Notes: a model not told the origin generated them from the letters alone. Shown: positions 10,789 to 21,578, counted from the first letter of the stretch. The stretch is DNA of 64,000 nt from Limnoperna fortunei (GCA_944474755.1 OX104112.1:17138273-17202272); one strand, 5' to 3'. Translations and numbers: made by a program.

Positions 10789-11005
10789 GCCTCGGTGGCC
10801 GATTTGTTAGTGTAGTTAGTCATCTACTATTGATCACATGCCTGTTAACACAGGTTGCGGGTTGGAGTCTCACTGCGGGCAGGGTGTGCTCGACTCGAAT
10901 CTTAATTTGATAAGGATCCGAATGTGGATGTTTTATTGGGCCTCGGTGGTTGAGTGGTTAAGGCAATTATGCATTTACTATTGATCACAATTTTATCAAT
11001 ACAAA
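10789..11005 (+). repeat. Two tRNA-derived SINE pieces in tandem
   Basis: The first (10789 to about 10935) has a decayed A-box region, then GGTTGCGGGTTGGAGTCTC (B-box-like) and GCGGGCAGGGTGTGCTCGAC, matching the SINE at 17505. The second begins at 10938 with GGCCTCGGTGGTTGAGTGG, a good tRNA-type A box, and breaks off near 11005. These are the same family as 17505-17770. Confidence 0.7.
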
Positions 11006-11437
11006 TAAGCTAAGTTGCTCAATTATAGGCTAATTAAAAGGAAAACAAACATACCGAAGACAAAATGAGCAATTATTTTGTTCAAAACACATTTTTAATC
11101 TCCTTGATTTGGAATTTTTTAACGACAAAAGTCGCAATGCCATGTAGAGTAATGCGACTTAACCAAACTTTAAAAAAAAAACAAAAAACATGTTTTAATA
11201 GGTAGCCTCCAGACTATATTAGTATAGACTGTTTCTGGTAGCGTCGTATGTGAACACCTTACCCCTTTTTACTTGTTTACAGTATACTGAAGGTTGCTTG
11301 TTGTCATGAGTAGTCAATTCCTGATCCTGATCCTACGGTCTGACCACACAACTGGTCACCTGGTACTGGTTTACACACTGAAAAAATTTCTCTTTACGTT
11401 GCTCTTTATGCTAGGGATGCGCAGTGTAGGGTCATGA
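11006..11437 (-). other. Spacer, probably LINE 3' UTR in its right half
   Basis: AT-rich. The part from about 11210 to 11437 directly follows the stop of the RNase H reading frame on the minus strand and is probably its 3' UTR. No poly(A) boundary or duplication was identified. Confidence 0.35.
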
Positions 11438-12226
11438 TCAGGAGTTTGTTGCAGAGGGACAGATGTCATCGAATCTGTGTGTGTTCCTGATGAAATCTGC
11501 AACAAGTGAAGTTATTGTTTGGTAGTTGTTATCTATTTTAGTGAGTAGATAGGATACTGACAGTTCTTTTGGAGGGATGGTTAATTCCTTAATTTTGATC
11601 TGGAGTTGGGTCCTCTCTGCTTCATATCTGCTGCAGAATAGGAGGAAGTGTTCGGTGGTTTCAACACTTCCACATTCACAGTATGGTAATGGTGCTACCC
11701 CAATCTTGTGTCGGTAGTCATTTAAGTGGCTGTACCCAGTCCTCAGTTCAGTGAAGATTCGACCTATCATCTGGTTTGGGAGGTCTAAAGTATACGAGTG
11801 GTTAACAGATGGTATCAGGGTATGCAGGTGTCTGCCCGACTGTGAAAGATCCCATCTTTTTGCCATTTTATGTATGTACTTTGTCTAGCTGCTTGGATGA
11901 TATCCGACTTTGTGATGATGTTGTAGTTGTCATCCATTGTTTTCGCTTCTTCAGCTGCCTCATTTGCCAGTTTGTCTGCCGCTTCATTCCCAGTGATGTT
12001 TGCATGGCCTGGGACCCACAATATTTCTGTTTCTGTTCCTGTTTTTTGTAGGGTTGCAAGGTTCTCTTTGATATCTCTTATGAGGTCTGTGTAATTGGTA
12101 GATGCCCACCCTAGAGTAAGGATTCCTACTGCTGTTTGACTGTCTGACAATACTTGCAACCCCGAATACTGGCCTGTGAGATGTGCTATGCAGTACTCCA
12201 AGGATGCAACTATTGCAGCCAATTCA
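11438..12226 (-). pseudogene. LINE ORF2 3' end: RNase H domain and zinc knuckle
   Basis: On the minus strand 12226-11815 reads ELAAIVASLEYC (catalytic Glu helix), LQVLSDSQTAV (catalytic Asp strand) and WVPGHANITGNEAADKLANE (last catalytic Asp), the RNase H fold found in I/Jockey-group LINEs. A shift near 11866 leads to 11866-11438, with a CECGSVETTEHFLLFC zinc knuckle that usually ends such ORF2 proteins. The first catalytic Asp strand is cut away at 12226, where unrelated sequence begins. RNase H removes the RNA template during reverse transcription. The left breakpoint of the 10.3 kb tandem duplication (11,914) falls inside this frame. Confidence 0.85.
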
Positions 12227-12264
12227 CGTTATAACTTAATAACTCTATTCGTGTGCTGACTTGT

Positions 12265-12288
12265 TCCCGTCTCGCATGCGAGACGGGA
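12265..12288. repeat. Perfect 24-bp palindrome
   Basis: TCCCGTCTCGCATGCGAGACGGGA reads the same on both strands (12 + 12 bases, no loop). It lies about 40 bp from the break in the RNase H frame. The copy in unit 2 is at 22566-22589. It could be a terminus or a protein-binding dyad of an inserted element; no function is claimed. Confidence 0.9.
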
Positions 12289-12403
12289 TAAATAATCAAA
12301 AGCTAAACAGCGGAAACCAGTCGTATCTCAAGGATAACAGATAAACAATGCTGTGTCTTGATTGGCTGCTAAATCGGGAGATAGTTGCCGATTGGAAAAC
12401 AAA

Positions 12404-12467
12404 TAGCAGAGCTAAGTTAGGGATGAAAACCCGGCATAATTACGGGGCGGTAGCAATCATAATAGGC
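12404..12467. repeat. 60-bp direct repeat, left copy
   Basis: Shares AGCAGAGCTAAGTTAG, GATGAAAACCCG and GCGGTAGCAAT with 14474-14532 in the same orientation. The two copies bracket the LINE/LTR block. A shorter internal repeat (TAAATCGGGAGA, then TGCCGATTGG) occurs at 12369-12394 and 12468-12494. Confidence 0.75.
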
Positions 12468-12494
12468 TAAATCGGGAGACAGCTGCCGATTGGC

Positions 12495-13117
12495 CAACTG
12501 TCTTGTCTTGTTCAGGTAACTACCACCGTTAGTCGGCGCACTCTATCCTCTGGATAGATATATGTGGTGCACATCATTGCATGTGTATGGTGCTTATAGT
12601 CACAGTGAGAATACAAATAGTTGACGGAGTCAGGTGAACATTTATGTACAGTGTATGGGTAGGCATCACATATAAGTTATTTAAATGTAGAGTTATTAAA
12701 CTCAGTCTACAATTACTACTTTATCGTAAAAGCACTAAAAGCACTTAAAGGCAAGAAGCAGCATTATACGTAAAATATCAGGCACTAGTCATAAATGCAC
12801 TAAAATGTTTAAATATTGTTAATCTAAAATTTTACTTTCTGATATCAAAAAGGGCATGTATTTCTAAAACTATAAAAGCTGCTAAAACACGATGCTTGAG
12901 TTAAAACGATAAGATGCACTTGGTCAAGCGTGGAGTCAAAATAAAATTCATAGATATATATATACAAGAAGGGTATCATCACTATTGCATTTTTTCTATT
13001 AAAACACTAAAAGCATCGGATTATACATAGTTTATATATTTTTAGAATCCTGCCCCCCTCCTTTAACTGTCTCATCCTTTCCAAATGTAGGTTATAGCAC
13101 ATATTCCTGGTTAGTTC
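12495..13117. other. Gene-free part of unit 1
   Basis: AT-rich DNA with several short AAAGCACT words near 12730-12760 but no coding frame. The last 80 bases probably belong to the 3' UTR of the minus-strand LINE that ends at 13118. The same content is at 22796-23418. Confidence 0.4.
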
Positions 13118-14452
13118 CTACAGCTCTATATAACCTTGTTTTTTCAGCTTACTGATATACGGCATCTGTTGGTTTGTACAGTCCAGTATGAGTTGAAGTA
13201 GGTTGTTTTGGGTGACAAACTCGTGGTAAACATCGTTTCTGGGGTTATCTAGGTAGCTTTTGATATGTCGAAGATGCCTCCTCCGAACGTTTTCCAGCTT
13301 TGGACACTTGAGAATAAAATGTTGTAGATCATCTGGCTCATCTCCGCATAGGCAGCATATAGTTTTGATATAACTATCCCCATACTTATTTCTTGTTGTA
13401 TTAAACAGGTATGTTTGAGTTACAAGCTGATCTTGTGGCGAAATCCAAACTAACACGGAATCAGGTTTCTAACTTTTATTAACTGCAAACTTCTATTTAC
13501 AATATGTACAGCTACTTTCACTTTCAACAATACCACATTGGATAACTGCTATTGTCACTGTCTAATCTTACAACTATTTACTTGAACTTAAACTTAAACT
13601 TGAACTCCTATAAATGTTACAACCATGTCTTATATACTATTTTATAAAGAATATTGTAGAAAGTACTTATTCAAGTAGTTTCTATAATTATCTAAATCTT
13701 TCTTATCTAATAATAGTAACATGTAAATTCCAGAAGCTTCAAGAAAAACAATAGTACAATCAACTAATTTCTAGAATAAACCATAACATCCTTGTTCTAA
13801 ACAAATTATATAACAATAATAATATGGCATAATTAAAAAAATAATAACAAGTAAAAATAATTACAATTGTTCATGTAATATCGTGAATACAGTTCGCGAC
13901 AGATCTTGACTTCTGCCGCTCTTATTTTTCTATGTACATTTTCTGCGCCTTCCCAAATATTATGTGGTTGTGACATCGGGTTTTTCTGTAACTGGAGGTA
14001 TTAAAGGGTTGACTTCTTAGCTATATCTTCCTCACATTGTTGAGACCAGTATAATTTTTGTGCCTTCCTTACTTCTTTTTTCCACGCCTTTTTTGATCTA
14101 ATGTTTTTCGTTAGTTCATGTATTGTCTCCATTCCATATTTCTCTAAAACTAGTTCAGCCCTTTCTGTAAAAAGTTCGTTGCTATTTCTGTTGAAGCAAT
14201 GTTGTCTAATTAAGATATTATACTCTGCTGATGATGGGCATCTGATTATATTCTTAAGGAGTGACAGTATATTATTAAGATCTATATACATCTGTATTGG
14301 AATTGCACCAACGAATAGGTAAACTGCAGTATTTGAGGTTTTGTTTGGAAGGCCTCAAGATTTTCCTCTGCATCTTTTCTAGTTGTTCTATTTCATATTG
14401 CCTACATTTCATTATCTCAAGCCCATACATCATTCCTGCTAGTCCAAACCAA
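13118..14452 (-). pseudogene. LINE ORF2 3' part (post-RT region and zinc finger), split by an insertion
   Basis: From 14452 the minus strand reads FGLAGMMYGLEIMKCRQYE and LEKMQRKILR, the post-palm region of many bivalve LINEs. It shifts frame near 14360 to LPNKTSNTAVYLFVGAIPIQ, then 14291-14001 (CPSSAEYNILIRQHCF and onward). Near 13950-13905 a third frame gives GAENVHRKIRAAEVKI. After an inserted block it resumes at 13456 with LVWISPQDQLVTQTYLFN and the zinc finger CCLCGDEPDDLQHFILKC, ending at 13118. The palm domain with the RT catalytic motif is absent. The copy is dead, through frameshifts, the 5' truncation and the insertion. Confidence 0.75.
13457..13901 (-). mobile_element. Probable solo LTR nested in LINE ORF2
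   Basis: This AT-rich 445-bp block interrupts the LINE frame between RAAEVKI and LVWISPQDQL. Read on the minus strand it begins TGTCGCGAACTG and contains TATA-like TATAAAATAGTATATAAG. Near its end it has an AATAAA signal, the usual R-region order of an LTR. The 3' end is not the canonical CA, and I could not identify a target-site duplication, so the exact right boundary is uncertain. It could also be another small insertion type. Confidence 0.45.
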
Positions 14453-14473
14453 ACTTAAAATACTCAACAAATA

Positions 14474-14532
14474 AGCAGAGCTAAGTTAGTGATGAAAACC
14501 CGCATAACATTGCGGTAGCAATAATAATAGGC
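14474..14532. repeat. 60-bp direct repeat, right copy
   Basis: Partner of 12404-12467. It begins directly beyond the 5' break of the LINE ORF2 fragment and is followed by a short GC-rich stretch (GGCCGACCGCCGTTCG). Confidence 0.75.
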
Positions 14533-15976
14533 CGACCGCCGTTCGTTGCCACTCGAGAAAAGCCGAGCGATCACGAATCGGTTACGATAAAAAAAGGAAA
14601 AAAAATATGCAAGATAATGGGAATTTAACTGTTTTAAAAGGAAAGTCGCATTGATTTGTGTATGTTTATCATAAAATGTGTATCATAAAACTTAAACGGA
14701 GAAAAACGGAAAAACAAGTGAGAAAAGGAGAACAATTTTAATCTTTTCATGCTTACTGACAAGGTTCACATCAACTATCTTACCGCGTAGAATGATGCAT
14801 CTAGAGCTGCTTAGCATAGTGCATGCTTCATATGCTGACTCTGACCTATATTTTGCGGTTGCCTGATTTGGCTATCTAAACATTGTATACTTATAATGAA
14901 GTGATGTTAATAATAACAATACATAATAACATTAAAAAACAGTACGTATTTTTGTCCACGAAAAATAAAGCTTAGAGACGGCTAGCTTTTTAGGAAAGCT
15001 AATACTTGTGAGGATGATAATTCTCGGACTATCTTTGGATGTGACGAATTCATATTTCTCGTCGCTTCATTCCCCTGGACCAGTGTTTCCCCGATGTGTA
15101 GATGTCGTATAGATGTAAGTTTTATTGATAGTTCATGTATATCTTTTATCACATTATTTCATGATAGAAGAAAAACAAAATGTTTTCACTAAGATTTTAT
15201 CAATCCATCTGTTTTTTATATTACCATACACACTTGATTGAACATAGACGTTTATTATATGTCTCTGGTGTTAATTGTGTGTTAGAAGTTTTCCTAGACG
15301 TACTAGTAGTAGACAACAATATGTGGCTATATAATGTGAATTACATCCAGTTAAATTTTTGGTTCTCGCCACTTTGGTCATTTACAAAAGCATTTGAAAT
15401 TTGACAATAGATTCCTAAATCAATTTCTTCACAATTCCAATAAGTATACAAATGTTATCGTTACAAATTCATTCTACAAAGTGTAAAACGACAGAAATAT
15501 GATCCAAGCCAATTAAATTAAATACAGACAGAGTACATATCCTGTTATGGTTGTTTTTTTAAATTTCATAATGCATCTTTCCAAATATTCCACTATTTCA
15601 GTGATGCACTTACATGTAGTACCATTGCTGTATTAATTAATTGACCCATTTCCAGTTTTACATGATTTATCTCCCCTTTTACTTCCTGTTAAAAAAACTA
15701 TGGCTATCATTACTAAAAGACTATGATATTGAAATAAAGATTTTGGATTGTTTTAATATTGTTTGTCTATGCCAATTAAATTTTTCATCTAATTAACCTC
15801 ATAAGTAGATGTTACTATAGCCATAGGCAACAGGTGAGTTTGAATACAACACAGATGTCACTGATAACCTTGTTTATTTAAGCTATAAAACAGCTGGGGT
15901 TCTACCTCCAATTAACATCAGGTAAATAGGATAATGAACATAGATTAATTAATTAATGATCATGTTTACACAGCAG
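14533..15976. other. AT-rich gene-free part of unit 1
   Basis: No recognisable coding content on either strand; the open frame at 15180-15404 has no domain. It contains the T homopolymer (near 15550) that differs by one base between the two duplication units. The equivalent in unit 2 is 24834-26278. Confidence 0.4.
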
Positions 15977-16958
15977 GGTGTCTTCTGGCTATTCCAACAT
16001 TTTAAAATTACCTATTCTGGCTATTCCAACATGCTCAGAACAATAGATGTTGTTATTGTGTAATGTGTTGTTTTAGTAATTAGTCCTTAATTATTTTTCC
16101 AGGTAAATTTTGTAAATGTAATTTTATCTTTTCAAATAAAATAGGATTTTAGAATTAAAATATGTAGAAAAATAAAGTGTGTTTTTAATTATTTAACATT
16201 AACATGTTGTAAGTATTACTTAATTTCATTTAATAAATTATTATATGTTAGATGTTACATTTGCTACAAACAGACTAGGCAACCAGAACTTGATACATAA
16301 TGGTTTTAAGTTTCAAGTTAAGACGAGGAGAGAGATGTTACTGGCAGTGTTCCACCCGTAACTGTCGCAGCAACTATAAACACCCATAATAATATTCCAA
16401 ACACCAATGGACGCATGCTGGGCTTCAGTACACAAAGAGAACCTGACACATCTTACAGCAGCAGACACTATCTACTGTGATGGTACATTCTATGCATGTC
16501 CCACACTATTTTTCCAACTGTACAGATTCCATGCTATGGTTGACAGAATCATGTTTCCACTGGTTTACAGTCTCCTACCCGGAAAGGATCAACCTTTATA
16601 TACCAGACTACTAACTGTAATACAGGAAATTTGCCAGAGATACAACATTTTATTTCGACCAACTACTATGTTTCTTGATTATGAGGTTATGACTTGACAA
16701 TTCTGTAAACATGTTTTTGCTATTTATTTTATTTTGTTTAGTGCTAATGCAAATAAATATATTTTCCTTCTTTAAATGTATCTTTTCTTTCAATTCCAAC
16801 ACATTTTACCTGTAATTTGGCAAATAAAATAAAATAAGATGTGTTTACAGTATACACAAACATAATCCCTTGTTTATACAAGTATTCTGGCTACTCCAAC
16901 TTGGATTTTTAACATTTTACCTTTAAAATTTAAAATGTTGGAATAGCCAGAATAAACC
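15977..16958 (+). mobile_element. MULE (Mutator-like) element with TIRs and target-site duplication
   Basis: The left end GGTGTCTTCTGGCTATTCCA and the inverted right end GGTTTATTCTGGCTATTCCA match at 27 of the first 30 positions. The element is flanked by CACAGCAG on both sides (15969-15976 and 16959-16966), or nine bases if the shared G is counted, as expected of Mutator-type insertion. The left TIR core recurs at 16012-16032. Inside is a degraded FLYWCH finger and a MULE transposase core on the plus strand. At 982 bp it is far too short to be autonomous. Confidence 0.85.
16257..16697 (+). pseudogene. MULE transposase fragment with FLYWCH zinc finger
   Basis: The 5' part reads TFATNRLGNQNLIHNGFKFQ, then after a one-base shift ERCYWQCSTRNCRSNYK, the FLYWCH-type finger that precedes many animal MULE transposases. 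Two stop codons follow (near 16386). A 96-codon frame from 16407 (MDACWASVHKENLTH) then carries DTIYCDGTFYACPTLF with the first catalytic Asp, PLVYSLLPGKDQ, and TTMFLDYE with the second catalytic Asp. It ends at 16697, before the third catalytic residue. The enzyme would cut the element ends; this copy cannot. Confidence 0.85.
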
Positions 16959-16966
16959 CACAGCAG

Positions 16967-17504
16967 GCGGTTTTAATAACCTTCCTCACTCAGATATTGA
17001 CACCTGTCATTCAAATGAAGCGTGAAAATTTATCAAAGACAATTGTCCATTTCAAAAGGTTTCAACAGGACAAACTGCGGCTATAGCCGCAGTTTTTAGT
17101 ACCGGAAATGGACACTAGGTGGCGTTTTTTAAATTGGAAAGTCGTCAATTCAGTTATGATATTGCAATACTAGCAAGTTTTTAAATAAATGTGTCAGTTG
17201 TCCATCAGGTGTTCCCACTCAGAATTTGAATTGAAATATTGATAGCAAGACATGTCAGAACTGTTTCAAATGTAAAGTTATTATTATACCTTTCAACAAC
17301 AAATCAAAAGAATGGCAACTGTATTGCCACGGAATCCTGGGAAAGTATCACAATGCAAAAAATAGTATCACAATTAATTTGACATTACACCCATAAATTT
17401 TAATACTGTTTCAGACACAATGCTCAGTAAAGGCTTTATAAATATGTTTAAATACATGTTAATTGTTATGTTTTAAAAATATGTATTTTTTCATGTTTTC
17501 TGGT
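16967..17504. other. Spacer with a perfect palindrome
   Basis: Gene-free. At 17072-17095 lies AAACTGCGGCTATAGCCGCAGTTT, a perfect 24-bp palindrome (copy in unit 2 near 27374-27397). Nothing else recognised. Confidence 0.6.
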
Positions 17505-17770
17505 GGGCCTTGGTGGCCGAGTGGTTAAGGTAGTTCGTCTGCTATTGATCACATGGTCTGTCAACACTGAGATTGCGGGTTCGATTCTGAGTGCGGGCAG
17601 GGTGTACTCGACTCCAATCTTAATTGACAAGGATTGCCAGTTTTCCTACCACAGGTCCGGGGTTTTCTCCAGGTACTCCGGCTTCCTCTCCCAATAAAAA
17701 CTGGACGCCATGATTTAGCTGAAAAATTGTTGAAATTGGTGTTAAAACAATATTCAAACAAACAAACATG
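17505..17770 (+). repeat. tRNA-derived SINE, well preserved
   Basis: The head GGGCCTTGGTGGCCGAGTGG with the following TTAAGG resembles a tRNA-Ser/Leu-type A box, and GCGGGTTCGATTCTG matches a B box, so an internal RNA polymerase III promoter is present. A central block (GTTTTCTCCAGGTACTCCGG) resembles the conserved central domain of broadly distributed metazoan SINEs. The tail ends in CAAACAAACAAAC. It is not a true tRNA gene: no acceptor stem closes and it continues with non-tRNA sequence. Confidence 0.85.
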
Positions 17771-18704
17771 TTTTCTGACATGGTTTTTGGACTGGCCTGT
17801 CGAACTCTGTCTTTTTTTACTAGACAAGTTCACTTTGCTATACCTGGCAGATTTTTACTTGCCGGTATGCACTGGGATGGAAAATGTTTTACTTTTAGTC
17901 TGGTAAAAAAAAAATTAACGCTGTAGATACATTATTTGATGTAACCCTTGGTTCAGAAGAGTCTGGGTTGAACTGGTCCATTTCAAGCGTAGCAAATTTC
18001 AAATTGTCATCGAAATTTTTTACAATACTAACTGTTTCCTCGATATCTGAATACAAATTTTCCGAGGACGGGGAGGACAGCTTTGGTGAAACAGTGACGG
18101 TCACGGTGTCAGCTTTTCCTAAAGACGACGGGTCTGGGTCTACCTCGTCTAAAAGTTCTAGTAGAAGCTCCCTCCATTCTATGTTATATCTGTTGGGTGT
18201 TCATATAACCTATTTCTTTTAATGTTTTTAGTAATACCTGATTGTTTTAGCTCTTTCCATCAGGGGTCATTATCCTATTCATGGAATGAATTTCCGGTGC
18301 ATGTCAAAACATGGCAAGATGAAAAAATAGTCCCAATTTTCTCTTTTGTTTCTGCTTTTGCTTATACTAGTAACTGCTATTGCTTATGAGTTGGATATTT
18401 TGACAGTTATAGGTATACTGTAGAACAAGAATATATTTTTTTCAGTCAATGTCTTTACAGTGGAATGTGGTACAATGTGACCACAATATTGAAATGAAAG
18501 TAGAAAAACCGTTATTAAACTTTAAGGTAAAATTCCCGCAAAAGTCCGTGGACACGTATCTTTTTTTCTATTTTTATGTAATTTAGCATTATATGTGTTA
18601 GGCCCCATATATGAATTTTTAAGTGAAAGAAAGATTTGTTTTATAAAAAAATTGTGATGTCTCGCCCGTTCCGTTACCTTTGCACAGGCCATCCAAATGG
18701 ATAA
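17771..18704. other. Gene-free part of unit 1
   Basis: No supported gene; a plus-strand frame at 17968-18222 is low-complexity serine-rich and without a domain. Two of the unit 1/unit 2 substitutions lie here (18054 C to A; 18254 T to C). Confidence 0.4.
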
Positions 18705-19157
18705 GGTGTAGGACCACCAAATACCGGGAACCAGTCCAGAGGTTGTACGTAAAAGTAGTGCTAGTCAACAGACAGGTTCACTCTTGCATCATATAGAATT
18801 TGAACCGCACATGATACCAGAATAAATTTGGTATTTTTGGAAAGCTGAATATTCTAGGAAACTTGAGGATAAAGTTTTATTGGTTTTAAATGAACATAAA
18901 AATGTTGAGAGTAAATAAGGGACAAGCACTATTTTTGGACTGAAATAGAAACTGAAAGTAGATTTTTAGACCACGTGGACTTCAGGTTGAGCGTTTGAAA
19001 CATATTGTGAAATTTTGACAGAATGTTCAGCCAGTGCATTTTTATAGGGGACAGAAGTGTCACTTAGTTTGAAACAAAGGTAAATTTTCTAGGACAAGTC
19101 AAAATTATCAAATTTTAATATAGCCGAAGAGTAAAAAATCTATGGTGGTCCTACATC
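18705..19157. mobile_element. MITE-like element A with GGTGTAGGACCACCA ends
   Basis: It begins GGTGTAGGACCACCAAATAC and ends TATGGTGGTCCTACA, giving inverted ends of about 13-15 bp. It is about 95% similar to element B at 20402-20876 in the same orientation; B has an extra stretch near 20700 (TTTTTTCTTATATGCAATG). No coding content and no clear target-site duplication. Confidence 0.65.
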
Positions 19158-20401
19158 TGAAGAGGCCATAGACAGGTATATCAACTTCTATTTCTTTTGA
19201 TAAAAATGGTACTGAAAGAAGGTAAATCACCAAGACTATCATTTTAATTGTTTATCAGAGCCAAAACCTATAGGGGGGTCAAATTTCAGCCTAAATATGG
19301 TATTATGTAATATTGTATGAAATTATGGGGTCTGCAGTGGTCCGCGCTTAGTACAATGTGCTTTAATTTAAATAAACTCCTGTTTTAGGTTTTGGATGTA
19401 ATGAAAGGGTCAAAATGTATAAAACTAGAACTGGTAGACATTCTAGTATGCAGAAAAATAGTGTTTTCAAGATGAATTTGTCAATTTTACACCTGTGGCT
19501 TAAGTCGGTTACATTGCTGGCATGGGTTAATACTAAAATTATTTATTTTCTAATATGATGCTTGCTAGGGGTAAATTTGTTAGTAAACTAGTAACCATAT
19601 GCAATAGTTGAACTTGTTAAGATAATTGGGCTTTGAGATGATGGTACTTCTGTCAAAAATTCCTTAAACATGAGCAGTAATGGAAAATTGGCCAATTTTT
19701 GCAATTTCATACCAAAGCAAGATATAATTTTGTTTCTTTGTATGCCAGTTTGAACTTTAGTGTGTTTTTTTAGTAAGGAATGTTCATTTAACTATTAAGC
19801 TTAATGGAATAGTGAACGCATTTAATGAAATTCATAAAATTGTAGTCTCAGTTTAGAAACTATTAATTTACACCTCCAAAATATAGTACAACTGAATATC
19901 AATAAATTTAAATTTGAACTCAAAACTTTCTCAGGATGTACTAGGTGCACAATTAGGACAGTTTCATACTATTTTTCTTAATTGAAATGTATTTCAAGAG
20001 ATAAAAGTCTTATCCCAACAGTTTGAAGGTACTCAGTATCTCACTTTGTAAAAGGGGGGGGGGGGGGTGAAATTAACTAAAAAAGATGCAAAATTTATGA
20101 TAAAATTATGTAATTAGTGCCTTTCTATGTGTGAAATAAGTCCATTTGTGTTGGATGTATATTGTCAAGCTTGCTATTTACATCTGCAACTAAGAAATTG
20201 AAAAATTAAGGAATAATGCAATTCTTGATCATTAAGGTAGTTTTTCATGATAACGCGCATGTGAGGTCTTTGTATGTTTTCATGCATTTCTTGAAAACCG
20301 CTGAAAGGAATTCAACAAAATTTTAGAATTTGTTTCGACTAACATACATCTAAGACCATTAAAAATTTTATTTAATATGTTGAACAAAAACATCTTCTTT
20401 A
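19158..20401. other. Interval between the two related MITE-like elements
   Basis: Gene-free. It carries a G homopolymer (14 G at about 20054-20067; 12 G in unit 2), and two substitutions relative to unit 2 occur near 19347 and 19388. Because elements A and B flank it as direct copies, it could have been carried as a composite. Confidence 0.4.
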
Positions 20402-20876
20402 GGTGTAGGACCACCAAATACCGGGAACCAGTCCAGATGTTGTACTAGTATGTAAAAGTAGTGCTAGTCAACAGACAGGTTCACTCTTGCATCATATAGA
20501 ATTTGAACTGCACATGATACCAGAATAAATTTGGTATTTTTGGAAAGCTGAATATTCTAGGAAACTTGAGGATAAAGTTTTATTGGTTTTAAATGAACAT
20601 AAAAATGTTGAGAGTCAATTAGGGACAAGCACTATTTTTGGACTGAAATAGAAAGTGAAAGTAGATCTTTAGACCATGTGGACTTCAGGTTGAGCGTTTT
20701 TTCTTATATGCAATGAAACATATTGTGAAATTTTGACAGAATGTTCAGCCAGTACATTTTTATAGGGGACAGAAGTGTCACTTAATTTGAAACAAAGCTA
20801 TAATTTTCTAGGATAAGTCAAAATTATCAAATTTTAATATAGCTGAAGAGTAAAAAATCTATGGTGGTCCTACACC
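20402..20876. mobile_element. MITE-like element B with GGTGTAGGACCACCA ends
   Basis: Ends GGTGTAGGACCACCA and TGGTGGTCCTACACC are perfect 15-bp inverted repeats. The body matches element A. Non-coding. Confidence 0.7.
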
Positions 20877-21247
20877 ATAATGACCTCATGACCAACCATG
20901 CTTAAATATTCAATGTAAGCCGTGCGCTTGACAAGTACTTACTTTTTACCTTGGATTTTAAGCGTTTTGGTGATAAATTCTAAGACGGAACAAAACTCAG
21001 AAACGGGTATGAAAAAAATCCGGAAAAAAATCGTTTTGCAAACAGGAAAAAAATATTTGAGTCACACCGTTTTTTGTGGGTCGGCGGCAACAGCAAACAA
21101 ACAAATTTTTATTATAGGCCTAATGATACATCTGACAATAATAATGCATTTAAAACATCTTTAGACTTTATAGTTCCACATTATGGTGTCATTCTTAAAA
21201 AGTACATGGACATATTGATATCACCATTTAATAAAATGAGATTTATA

Positions 21248-21480
21248 GATTATTTACATTTTTTTTAAAGAGATGCATTTTCTCGTCCGTATCTCATCGA
21301 AAGGGCGACAGCCTTGAGATGAGATGGCCAGAAAATGCATCGACTTTTAAAAAAACGTAAATAATCTGTTTATTGCAGCTGTTTTGTTAGATTGACGTCA
21401 CAGTGTTTACTTAACTATGTCTTGACAGCGAGGGGAGATGGGCCCATCTCACGCTAGCAGAGTTAGATGGGAAAATATCG
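21248..21480 (+). mobile_element. Foldback MITE, family shared with 56040-56310
   Basis: Arms at 21248-21298 and 21316-21366 are imperfect reverse complements (GATTATTTAC and TGCATTTTCT words in both). They are followed by GACGTCAC, CTTGACAGCGAGG and the palindrome GAGATGGGCCCATCTC. The same order of words is found, inverted, at 56310-56040. Copy in unit 2: 31548-31780. Confidence 0.65.
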
Positions 21481-21578
21481 CACATAAAGATAAAAGGAAA
21501 ATACTGCAAAATAGCGATAAAATTGATTATGCATTCTGAAATGTTCAATCTAATTATTTATTTTTACAAATCTTATTA

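Noticed and set aside
17505..17590. Possible tRNA gene
   Set aside because: A-box and B-box regions are present, but the cloverleaf does not close and SINE body and tail sequence follow; duplicates elsewhere confirm a SINE.
17561..17906. Open frames on both strands within the SINE
   Set aside because: They span SINE head and body, end at random stops and have no protein domain.
20922..21268. Overlapping plus-strand open frames
   Set aside because: They read through non-coding DNA into the foldback MITE, have no recognisable content, and are simply copied in unit 2.
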